Source: Hydrogenimonas sp. (GTDB lineage Bacteria > Campylobacterota > Campylobacteria > Campylobacterales > Hydrogenimonadaceae). Taken from it: a stretch of 5,660 nt of DNA. This document shows, one piece after another, positions 1-5,489 of the stretch. The notes beneath the pieces are model-generated. The model ran no database searches and was not told the DNA's origin. It saw only the letters and a list, made by a program, of their open reading frames with translations. The stretch spans positions 1 to 5,660 of the forward strand of contig JAKIUX010000084.1 of the NCBI GenBank assembly GCA_021647345.1. Reading direction: 5' to 3'. The position numbers and the translations under genes were made by a program. Positions within the stretch are counted from its first letter, which is position 1. Every line of letters starts with the position of its first letter.

Positions 1-1314
1 AAGAACATCGTTTATGGAGATAAGTCCCTCTTTGTAGCGGTTATAGTAGTTTTCATAAACGCGCCTCATGAACTTGACCTTCTCTTTCAACGACTTAATG
101 TCATACTCTCTGCTCTTTATCTCGGTTATTATCTTGTCGATTTTAAGAGCAATCCCCTTTCTTGCCAGATCTACCTGATAGTGTGCTTTGAGGTTTTGAA
201 TTCTTGCTTTTTCATATTTTGACTTATCAACAAAACCGTTGAAGATATTCCATTTCATCTGAACACCTACGGTATAGGCGTCTTTATCGGTAAAGTCGTT
301 CAAAAAAGTGTTATCTGCACTTCCATACTCAGCGAAAGCGCCAACTTGCGGCAGAAACGAAGATCCCTCAACACCTACCGCAAGCTTGGTAACCTCAAGA
401 CCAAGATTGGCTTTTTGGATATCGAGGTTTCTATTAACCATCTCCTCTTTTTTCATAACGGGCATTGGAACGTCCCGGTCCTCCACAGAAACTGAGTCAA
501 CCTCTTCATCTACCAAAAATGAGAGAAACTGATATGCAAGATCTCGGTTAAGTTTCGCTTGATTGAGCATTCTCAAAACATCCGCTTTTTTAGATTTCAC
601 CTGAAGTAGGTCGATATCAAGAGCGTAACCCTCCTTCACCATATTAGTGACAGTGTTTTCCAGATCTTCGACATTTTTCAAAATTATTTTCAAATTTTTT
701 ATGTAGCTGTTCACAAGGGCAATGTCGTAAAAAGTCTTTCTTGTCTGATATACCTTCTCGTTAATGACCTTCTGCCTGTCGAGCCTGCTCATCGCCTCCA
801 TTTTACGGGCTATCTGGCCATATTTATTAAGCTTTCCTCCTACATAAAGAGGAATTTTATACTGAATCTTCTCCTGAAAATGGTTTCTCGCTCCAGGATA
901 GTTAAGATCACTCGGAGCAGTATCTAAAAGAGCGTTCTGCATTGCCGGATTCGACATTATCGTGGTAAATTGAACAAAATCTCCGCCGGCTAGACCAAGA
1001 GCCTGTCCTACACCGCCAAGAAAATCGGAAAAGCCGAAATCTCTAAAAGTCGCTTCTCGGCTTTGAAGTTTGAAGCCAAAAACGTTTCCGGCATCGTTCG
1101 ATCTGAGTGCATTGAAGACTATATCGACACTTCCGTAGTTGTACCCCTTTGCCACGCTCACATCCATCTCTCTCATCTTCATATCTTCTTGTGCGATACG
1201 AATTTCAAGATTTTTCTTCTTGACAAGCTCCAGCGCCTGATCGAGCGTTAAATGCTTATGCGCCGCTAATAGGGGCATTGAGAGCAGCATGGCCGCCACT
1301 GCTATTCTCTTCAT
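1..1314 (-). CDS. TolC-family outer-membrane efflux protein, 3' end missing (runs off left edge)
   Basis: This is the outer-membrane channel of a tripartite export or efflux system, which would join an inner-membrane pump and a periplasmic adaptor. The visible 438 codons are open with no stop. Residues 1-18 form a signal peptide (Lys-Arg, then a hydrophobic stretch ending in Leu-Ala-Ala) without a lipobox Cys, so the protein should be unlipidated. The family's two-fold repeat is visible. Half one begins LTLDQALELVKKKNLEI (about 22-38), has PLYVGGKLN (155-163) and KEGYALDIDLLQVKS (227-241). Half two begins NRNLDIQKANLGLEV (294-308), has SFLPQVGAFAEYG (319-331) and VGVQMKWNIFNGF (349-361), and ends YYNRYKEGLISINDVL (423-438). 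These match the outer-membrane-factor pattern (a 'PL(F/Y)xGGK' strand and an 'RYxxGLxSxxDxL' helix). From family length about 30-60 residues are missing. Residues 65-145 are long for the first beta region. The start is set by a strong Shine-Dalgarno sequence. Pump partners and substrate cannot be inferred. Confidence 0.93.
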   Translation of the reverse strand, partial: MKRIAVAAMLLSMPLLAAHKHLTLDQALELVKKKNLEIRIAQEDMKMREMDVSVAKGYNYGSVDIVFNALRSNDAGNVFGFKLQSREATFRDFGFSDFLGGVGQALGLAGGDFVQFTTIMSNPAMQNALLDTAPSDLNYPGARNHFQEKIQYKIPLYVGGKLNKYGQIARKMEAMSRLDRQKVINEKVYQTRKTFYDIALVNSYIKNLKIILKNVEDLENTVTNMVKEGYALDIDLLQVKSKKADVLRMLNQAKLNRDLAYQFLSFLVDEEVDSVSVEDRDVPMPVMKKEEMVNRNLDIQKANLGLEVTKLAVGVEGSSFLPQVGAFAEYGSADNTFLNDFTDKDAYTVGVQMKWNIFNGFVDKSKYEKARIQNLKAHYQVDLARKGIALKIDKIITEIKSREYDIKSLKEKVKFMRRVYENYYNRYKEGLISINDVL

Positions 1315-1318
1315 ACAC

Positions 1319-1325
1319 CCTCCTT
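1319..1325 (-). promoter_or_regulatory. Shine-Dalgarno site of the TolC-family gene
   Basis: On the minus strand this reads AAGGAGG, a complete anti-16S match, four bases before the ATG at 1314. It fixes the start codon and implies efficient initiation. The ATG is followed directly by the Lys-Arg of the signal peptide, which supports the same choice. Confidence 0.85.
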
Positions 1326-1365
1326 TTTGATGAATAAATTGATATATTTTACAGTAAAACGCGCA

Positions 1366-1371
1366 ATTATA
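1366..1371 (-). promoter_or_regulatory. Predicted -10 box of the TolC-family gene promoter
   Basis: The minus strand reads TATAAT here, followed by a GC-rich discriminator (TGCGCG). Transcription would start at about 1359-1360, giving a leader of roughly 45 bases. There is no recognisable -35 hexamer at 16-18 bases upstream; instead the upstream 70 bases are almost pure A+T. That is what is known for sigma-70 promoters of Campylobacter and Helicobacter, where the -35 box is weakly conserved and periodic AT-rich sequence replaces it. Assignment is by pattern only. Confidence 0.65.
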
Positions 1372-1451
1372 CTATAAATATTTTAATTATAATTTTAATA
1401 AGGCATATTTATTATGCTGTTCTAACTTTCCATAATGTTTAATAAATATAG

Positions 1452-1631
1452 ATAACATCGATAACAGTTAAATATCGGCAAAGTGAGGAGAAGATTTTAG
1501 CCCTTTACTCTCCAACTGTATGCTCTGAAAAGTCAATAAATCTCACTCAGACGAGAGGAGATTTAATTATCTTTACAAACTCGACAGGATTGGGCAGAGA
1601 GATAGAAGCTTTTATAAGTCGGGAGGAGTAA
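1452..1631 (+). pseudogene. Possible remnant: start-less C-terminal fragment of an unrecognised protein
   Basis: The frame is open for 59 codons between a TAG at 1449 and a TAA at 1629, but has no ATG, GTG or TTG. From about 1482 it looks protein-like: a helix-prone stretch (SEEKILALYSPTVCSEK), a strand-turn segment (RGDLIIFTNSTGLG, about 1557-1598) and an amphipathic end (REIEAFISREE). Base composition over this part is like the neighbouring genes and unlike the AT-rich DNA before it. It is the only gene-like item on the plus strand: it converges on serA and diverges from the TolC-family gene. I do not recognise the family. The simplest reading is the 3' end of a gene whose 5' part was deleted. 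Alternatives are chance openness, or an untranslated RNA. A second overlapping plus frame (1529-1681) is also open, which weakens the case. Confidence 0.35.
1537..1565. repeat. Short inverted repeat, 8-bp arms
   Basis: TAAATCTC at 1537-1544 is perfectly complementary to GAGATTTA at 1558-1565, around a 13-base loop. The stem is AT-rich. On the minus strand it is followed by TTGACTTTTC, a poor T tract, so it could be a weak terminator about 110 bases after serA, but it lies inside the possible gene remnant and may be coincidental. Confidence 0.3.
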
Positions 1632-1637
1632 AGCTTC
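1605..1637. repeat. Short inverted repeat, 8-bp arms, possible weak serA terminator
   Basis: GAAGCTTT at 1605-1612 pairs perfectly with AAAGCTTC at 1630-1637, with a 17-base loop. For a minus-strand transcript it would form about 39 bases after the serA stop codon, the usual place for a terminator. However, the following bases read TATCTCTCT, pyrimidine-rich and not a T run, and the loop is long. As a factor-independent terminator this is weak. Confidence 0.3.
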
Positions 1638-1675
1638 CCCCCTTTATTGAAGATTCTACGCCGAAACTCAGTGAA

Positions 1676-3265
1676 CTATAAAATCACATACTTAACATAA
1701 ACAGAGGCTTCAAGCAGATCCAGCTCCTTTAGGACATCATCGCTAACATCGTTATCTACAAGAATGACGGCAAGTGCCAAACCTTTTTTCACATCTCTTC
1801 CAAGCCTAAAATCAGAGATATTGACATTGTGCTTGGCCAATATGTGTCCTACGTCACCTATAACTCCGGGTACTCCGGTATTTTTAAAGAGTATCATTCT
1901 GCCTTTTGGCTCTATATCGAGGGCAAAGCCGTTGATAGAGACAATTCTTTGCACATCATCGTTAAAAATTGTCCCGGAGATCTCAGTTACCTCTTTTTCG
2001 GTAGTTAGCCTGAGAGTAATCATATTTTTGTAAGCACCTGTACTTGCACGCGCCTCTTTATGAATCTCTATGCCTCTCTCTTTTGCTACAAAGTCGGCAT
2101 TTACGTAATTTATCATTTCTCCGAGAGCATCTTTCAAAGCACCTACCGTTGCGAAAGTCGCAAGAGAGTCGATATACTCTCCTATATCCCCTTCAGTGGA
2201 AATTTTAAGAGATTTTATCGCACCTCTGTTGGCTTGAGCGGCAAGAAAGCCTATCTTCTGCATCAACTCGAGATATGGCTTGACATACTCTGGAATCTCA
2301 TTCTCTCTTATAGGAAGATTCAAGGCGTTGGGGTAGCTTATACCTCTTGCGGCATCGAGCGCCTGCTGAGCTGCTTGTGTAGCTATCTTATACTGAGACT
2401 CATGAGTATTGGCACCCAGATGCGGCGTGACTGTAACGTTATCAAGATCCAAAAGTGGATTGTCCGTAGCCGGCTCCTTTGCAAAAACATCTATACCGGC
2501 AAAACGGATCTTCCCACTCTTTAGACCGTTATATAGAGCCGCCTCATCATAGAGACCGCCTCTTGCACAGTTTATAAGAACCATACCATCTTTCATTTTG
2601 GAAATCTCTTTCTCACCTATCATTCCGATAGTCTCTTGAGTTTTTGGAGTATGAATCGTTATTATGTCGCAAGCGAGTATATCGTCGAAATCTGTAGTGT
2701 ACTCTATTGCGAGATCTGTCGCTTTGCTGGGTTCGATATATGGGTCGTAAGCCACTACATCCATCTCAAAAGCTTTCGCCCTCTTTCCTACTCTGCTTCC
2801 AATATTTCCAAAACCTATGATACCAAGCTTTTTATCTTTCAGTTCGTAACCGTACCAATTCTCTCTTTTCCAGATTCTATTGACTTTAAGATCGTTGTGG
2901 GCGTAGGGAAAGGCTCTCATGCATGAGAGCATGTGGGCCATAGTCAGCTCGACTGCTGCGATGGTATTTGCGGTAGGAACGTTCATCACAATAATTCCGC
3001 GTTTACTGCATCCATCCATATCGACATTGTCGACTCCGACGCCTGCACGAACAAGAGCCTTCAGATTTTTCGCAGCCTCAAGGAATGCTTCATTTACCTC
3101 CGTAGAGCTTCTGGTTATAGCCACATCTGCTTGACCTATAACCTCAAGCAGCTTATCTTTTGGAAGATCTGCCGCATTGATATAGTTTATATCCGGCTGG
3201 GACTCTAAAAGTTTCAAGCCGCTTTCATGAATGTGGTCGCAAACCATAATCGTATGTTTTTGCAT
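1676..3265 (-). CDS. serA: D-3-phosphoglycerate dehydrogenase, long form with ACT domain
   Basis: This is a cytoplasmic enzyme that oxidises 3-phosphoglycerate to 3-phosphohydroxypyruvate with NAD+, the first step of phosphorylated serine synthesis. The 529 residues match the long SerA class. The substrate-binding half carries RAGVGVDNVD (73-82). The Rossmann domain has GFGNIG (151-156) and the acidic Asp of YDPY (174). The catalytic set is present: Arg235 in NCARGG, Glu264 in FAKEP, His282 in TPHLGA. An intervening allosteric-substrate-binding-type domain spans about 318-450, and a C-terminal ACT domain about 457-529. The loop after the catalytic His is GANTHESQ where many homologues have GASTxEAQ. 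Start: ATG one base after the stop of the upstream gene, with AAAGGA five bases before it. It is probably the last gene of the rpsA transcript. Feedback by serine is known for the family, but the expected ligand loop is altered here (see findings). Confidence 0.97.
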   Translation of the reverse strand: MQKHTIMVCDHIHESGLKLLESQPDINYINAADLPKDKLLEVIGQADVAITRSSTEVNEAFLEAAKNLKALVRAGVGVDNVDMDGCSKRGIIVMNVPTANTIAAVELTMAHMLSCMRAFPYAHNDLKVNRIWKRENWYGYELKDKKLGIIGFGNIGSRVGKRAKAFEMDVVAYDPYIEPSKATDLAIEYTTDFDDILACDIITIHTPKTQETIGMIGEKEISKMKDGMVLINCARGGLYDEAALYNGLKSGKIRFAGIDVFAKEPATDNPLLDLDNVTVTPHLGANTHESQYKIATQAAQQALDAARGISYPNALNLPIRENEIPEYVKPYLELMQKIGFLAAQANRGAIKSLKISTEGDIGEYIDSLATFATVGALKDALGEMINYVNADFVAKERGIEIHKEARASTGAYKNMITLRLTTEKEVTEISGTIFNDDVQRIVSINGFALDIEPKGRMILFKNTGVPGVIGDVGHILAKHNVNISDFRLGRDVKKGLALAVILVDNDVSDDVLKELDLLEASVYVKYVIL

Positions 3266-3266
3266 C

Positions 3267-3755
3267 CTAATCCTTTATATATTTTTCGATCTTCATCTTA
3301 ATATCGTAATCTTTGAGAAGGGAAGATATCTCTTTTTCTCTCTTCTTATCGATATCGTGCACAATCAGAAGAGCTCTACCGTCTCTTCTGTAGGCGGAGT
3401 AGTCGACTCCCTTTCTCTCAAGAAGCTGTTTTACACAGAACATTTTGTAGTCATCGAGATTTCCAAGAATCAGTTTATAACCGACTCTCGACTCACTTCT
3501 CTTTTTTAGCGGAAGCGAAATCTCCATTTCGGTTACGGCGTAGCTGTATGACGGCTTTTCTCTGCCGGCCAGTTCTTGAAGCCATCTACTGCTTTTATCC
3601 GTTTTTTCGGACTCTTTTGAAATCTTGTGAGTATCGCCTCTTGTATAGTTGTCATATTCGACATTCTCGTTAGCGTACCTGAAAAGAAGAATCAGGAGTA
3701 TCGTAACCGCCGTTGTTGAAAGTACCCCGAAGAGGATGATCAACAGGCGGTTCAT
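3267..3755 (-). CDS. Uncharacterised single-TM membrane-anchored protein with SPOR-like C-terminal domain
   Basis: The function is unknown. This 162-residue protein has a hydrophobic anchor at about 4-26 (LLIILFG to LILLF) after a short N-terminus, then a charged, low-complexity linker (about 27-75), then a compact domain at about 91-160. The order inferred by eye is strand (GYKLILGNL), helix (DDYKMFCVKQLLERKG), strand (VDYSAYRR), strand (RALLIVHDI), helix (KKREKEISSLLKDY), strand (IKMKIEKYI). That resembles the peptidoglycan-binding SPOR fold or another small ferredoxin-like fold, but this is a visual guess. It has a single Cys, at 107, and no lipobox. With the short N-terminus inside, the domain would face the periplasm. 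A gene of similar type is, from memory, found between rpsA and serA in Campylobacter and Helicobacter. It starts eight bases after rpsA and ends one base before serA, so it is co-expressed with both. A role in septal or envelope biology is conjecture. Confidence 0.9.
   Translation of the reverse strand: MNRLLIILFGVLSTTAVTILLILLFRYANENVEYDNYTRGDTHKISKESEKTDKSSRWLQELAGREKPSYSYAVTEMEISLPLKKRSESRVGYKLILGNLDDYKMFCVKQLLERKGVDYSAYRRDGRALLIVHDIDKKREKEISSLLKDYDIKMKIEKYIKD
3271..3276 (-). promoter_or_regulatory. serA Shine-Dalgarno site inside the end of the upstream gene
   Basis: AAAGGA on the minus strand is part of the last Lys-Asp codons of the upstream gene, five bases before the serA ATG. The upstream TAG and the serA ATG are separated by one G. 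Ribosomes finishing the upstream gene would stop on the serA initiation site, so translational coupling is likely. Confidence 0.75.
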
Positions 3756-3760
3756 GCAGT

Positions 3761-3765
3761 CTCTT
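3761..3765 (-). promoter_or_regulatory. Weak Shine-Dalgarno overlapping the rpsA stop codon
   Basis: The minus strand reads TAAGAGACTGC before the ATG at 3755. AAGAG is the only purine-rich element at a usable distance and shares two bases with the rpsA TAA stop. Such a weak site suggests that the small gene depends on ribosomes ending translation of rpsA, keeping its level well below that of S1. Confidence 0.5.
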
Positions 3766-5428
3766 AAAGTTGGTCTTTAATGATATCTCCGATAGTCAGG
3801 CGATCTTCACTGCTGTTGAGCTCATTGATTGCATCACGCTCTTTCTGTCTCTCAAGACGGCGTACGGAGAGTCTGACTTTATTGGAGGCCGGATCGAGCA
3901 TAACTATAACGCCTTCAATCTCGTCACCTTTGTTTATCTCCTCCATATTCAACGGAGCGATATCCTCTTTTCTTATCAGGGCGTCTACACCATCCTCTAT
4001 CTCTACAAAGACTCCAAAATCTTTAACGTCTCTCACTCTCCCTTTCACTATATCGCCACTCTTGTGCTTTTTTGCGAATCTTTCGAGAGGACTCTCCTCT
4101 AAAGCTTTTCTGCTGAGGCTTATACGCTCTTGCTGAGGATCGATTTTGATGATCTTAACCTCTACCTCATCTGCTTTGCTGAGAATATCTTTGGCTTTCA
4201 CTCCCTTTTGCCAGCTAACATCCTGGTTGTGAAGAAGGCCTTCTACTTTTCCTATACGAACGAAAGCGCCAAAGTCGGTAAGAGTTGTAACCGTACCTTT
4301 TACAACATCACCCTCTTTGTAGTTCTGCAGAAACTCTTCGAACGGTTTGGGCTGAAGATTTTTGTATGATACTCTGAGTCTTCTGGTTTCCGGATTTATC
4401 TCTATAACCTCTACATCAATCTCGTCGCCGACATTTAGATAATCTTTCGGATTTTTAATATCTTTGTCCCATGAGACTTCCGAGACGTGCAAAAACCCTT
4501 CTATATCGTTTCCAAGATCGACGAAAGCTCCGTAAGGCTCTATGTTGCTGACGGTAACTTTTATAGCGTCCCCCTCTTCAAGCTGCTCTATTATCTCTTC
4601 CCAAGGATCAGGCATGGTCTGCTTAATAGAGAGCGAGAGGTGTCTCTTTTTCGGGTCATAAGAGATCGCTTTAACTTCAACTCTATCTCCCTCTTTGTAG
4701 AGTGTGGCGGGATTGACCGGACCTTTGTAGCTTATCTCACTGTAGTGCACAAGTCCTTCAACTCCGCCTACATCGACGAACATTCCGTAACTTGTGATCT
4801 TTTTGATAGTACCCTCTACTATCTTGCCCTCTTCCATGAGTTTGTCGACAATCTCTTTACGCTCTTTGCGAAGGTTATCAAGATATTTTCTTCTTGAAAT
4901 AACGATAGAGTCGCGCTCTTTGTCGAGCTTGATTATCACCGCTTTTATCTCTTTTCCTATAGGGTTCTTGCCCATAGCGAAGGCTGCCTGACTCATAGGC
5001 ATAAAGAACTCTATATCGTCTCCTACGACAAAGTATCCGCCCCTATTTTTGCGAACAACCTTCCCTTCGACGACCATATTCTCCGCATCCTCTTCATGCT
5101 CTTCTATAAACTTGCGGATATTCGCTTTTCTGATCGCCTTGAGATATGAAGCTTGGGGCCTTTCATTTCTATATCCTGTGATCACTACCGCAATAGTATC
5201 ACCCACGTTGAACTTGAAGCTTCCATCTTCGTTCTTCAACTCATCGAGATTTACGGCAGCTTCCTGCTTTCTTCCGACATCCACCAAAGCCTGATTGTCG
5301 TTCTCACGAATCTCAACTATAACACCGTCAGTAATACTCCCACCCTGCTCCTTTTTTTCGTAAGCGTCGAGCATCGACGCGAAGTCTTCCTCCATGTTTT
5401 CGATCTCTTCCATTGAGGCCTTATCCAT
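3764..5428 (-). CDS. rpsA: 30S ribosomal protein S1
   Basis: S1 binds mRNA on the small ribosomal subunit and helps melt structured or weak initiation regions. The 554 residues are close to the usual length of the Gram-negative form, and six S1 (OB-fold) repeats can be traced: about 31-100, 118-182, 201-270, 285-356, 371-442 and 456-525. Repeats 3-6 carry the canonical pattern, for example SYGMFVDVGGVEGLVHYSE (213-231), PYGAFVDLG...GFLHVSE (298-317), DFGAFVRIG...GLLHNQD (385-403) and DFGVFVEIEDGVDALI (470-485). Repeats 1 and 2 are divergent, as expected for the ribosome- and S2-binding end. Residues 1-30 are acidic, and a charged tail of about 29 residues follows repeat 6. Start: ATG with AAGGA seven bases upstream. 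It follows ispH by 32 bases, has its own promoter, and leads the small membrane-protein gene and serA. In enterobacteria S1 represses its own translation; nothing here shows that directly. Confidence 0.97.
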   Translation of the reverse strand: MDKASMEEIENMEEDFASMLDAYEKKEQGGSITDGVIVEIRENDNQALVDVGRKQEAAVNLDELKNEDGSFKFNVGDTIAVVITGYRNERPQASYLKAIRKANIRKFIEEHEEDAENMVVEGKVVRKNRGGYFVVGDDIEFFMPMSQAAFAMGKNPIGKEIKAVIIKLDKERDSIVISRRKYLDNLRKERKEIVDKLMEEGKIVEGTIKKITSYGMFVDVGGVEGLVHYSEISYKGPVNPATLYKEGDRVEVKAISYDPKKRHLSLSIKQTMPDPWEEIIEQLEEGDAIKVTVSNIEPYGAFVDLGNDIEGFLHVSEVSWDKDIKNPKDYLNVGDEIDVEVIEINPETRRLRVSYKNLQPKPFEEFLQNYKEGDVVKGTVTTLTDFGAFVRIGKVEGLLHNQDVSWQKGVKAKDILSKADEVEVKIIKIDPQQERISLSRKALEESPLERFAKKHKSGDIVKGRVRDVKDFGVFVEIEDGVDALIRKEDIAPLNMEEINKGDEIEGVIVMLDPASNKVRLSVRRLERQKERDAINELNSSEDRLTIGDIIKDQL

Positions 5429-5435
5429 ACCTGAT

Positions 5436-5440
5436 TCCTT
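5436..5440 (-). promoter_or_regulatory. rpsA Shine-Dalgarno site
   Basis: AAGGA on the minus strand lies seven bases before the ATG at 5428 and supports that start over the next in-frame Met at codon 6. This is a clear classical site, unlike the enterobacterial rpsA leader, which lacks a strong one. Confidence 0.75.
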
Positions 5441-5459
5441 TTCCGATTTTAAATGCGCT

Positions 5460-5489
5460 ATTATACTTTAAATTCTCTTATTTTGCCAA
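5460..5489 (-). promoter_or_regulatory. Predicted rpsA promoter overlapping the ispH stop codon
   Basis: The minus strand has TTGGCA at 5489-5484 (five of six against TTGACA), an 18-base AT-rich spacer, and TATAAT at 5465-5460. The -10 box contains the ispH TAA. A GCGC discriminator follows, so transcription should start near 5452-5454, giving a leader of about 25 bases. This would let rpsA, the small gene and serA be transcribed apart from ispH and whatever lies further upstream. Confidence 0.7.

Larger units (their letters stand above)
1315..1675. other. Intergenic region between serA and the TolC-family gene
   Basis: This 361-base stretch has two halves of different character. About 1326-1475 is very AT-rich and holds the promoter and leader of the TolC-family gene, plus a tandem GATAACA heptamer at 1451-1457 and 1460-1466 (period 9). 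About 1480-1640 has visibly higher G+C, like coding DNA, and contains a plus-strand open frame without a start codon (listed separately) and two short inverted repeats. No complete gene, tRNA, or convincing terminator with a T tract is visible. Confidence 0.7.

Noticed and set aside
65..1110. The extended region at residues 65-145 of the TolC-family protein as an unusual inserted domain
   Set aside because: It appears to be an enlarged first beta region containing NVFGFKL-type sequence, which I recall from other outer-membrane factors of this type; not a separate domain.
308..1251. Plus-strand open frames opposite the TolC-family gene
   Set aside because: The minus-strand frame is open through all 438 codons with a signal peptide and family motifs; the opposite frames are Ser/Thr-rich or hydrophobic artefacts.
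1605..1637. Strong intrinsic terminator for serA
   Set aside because: The inverted repeat is real, but the loop is 17 bases and there is no T tract on the minus strand, so it is listed only as a weak possibility.
1621..1645. GGGAGG/CTTCCC hairpin on the plus strand
   Set aside because: Only six pairs with one G-U wobble and no T run after it; no plus-strand gene of confidence needs it.
1315..1675. CRISPR array, tRNA, riboswitch or mobile-element end in the intergenic region
   Set aside because: No repeated units with spacers, no tRNA-like arms, no long terminal inverted repeats and no target-site duplication could be seen.
1529..1681. Second plus-strand open frame of 50 codons overlapping the possible remnant and the serA end
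   Set aside because: No start codon, a charged composition without clear secondary-structure pattern, and it runs into the serA stop; the other frame is more protein-like.
1764..5416. Many plus-strand open frames of 60-154 codons antisense to serA, the small gene and rpsA
   Set aside because: Each lies fully opposite a clearly identified minus-strand gene, lacks a recognisable domain and is best explained as a frame shadow.
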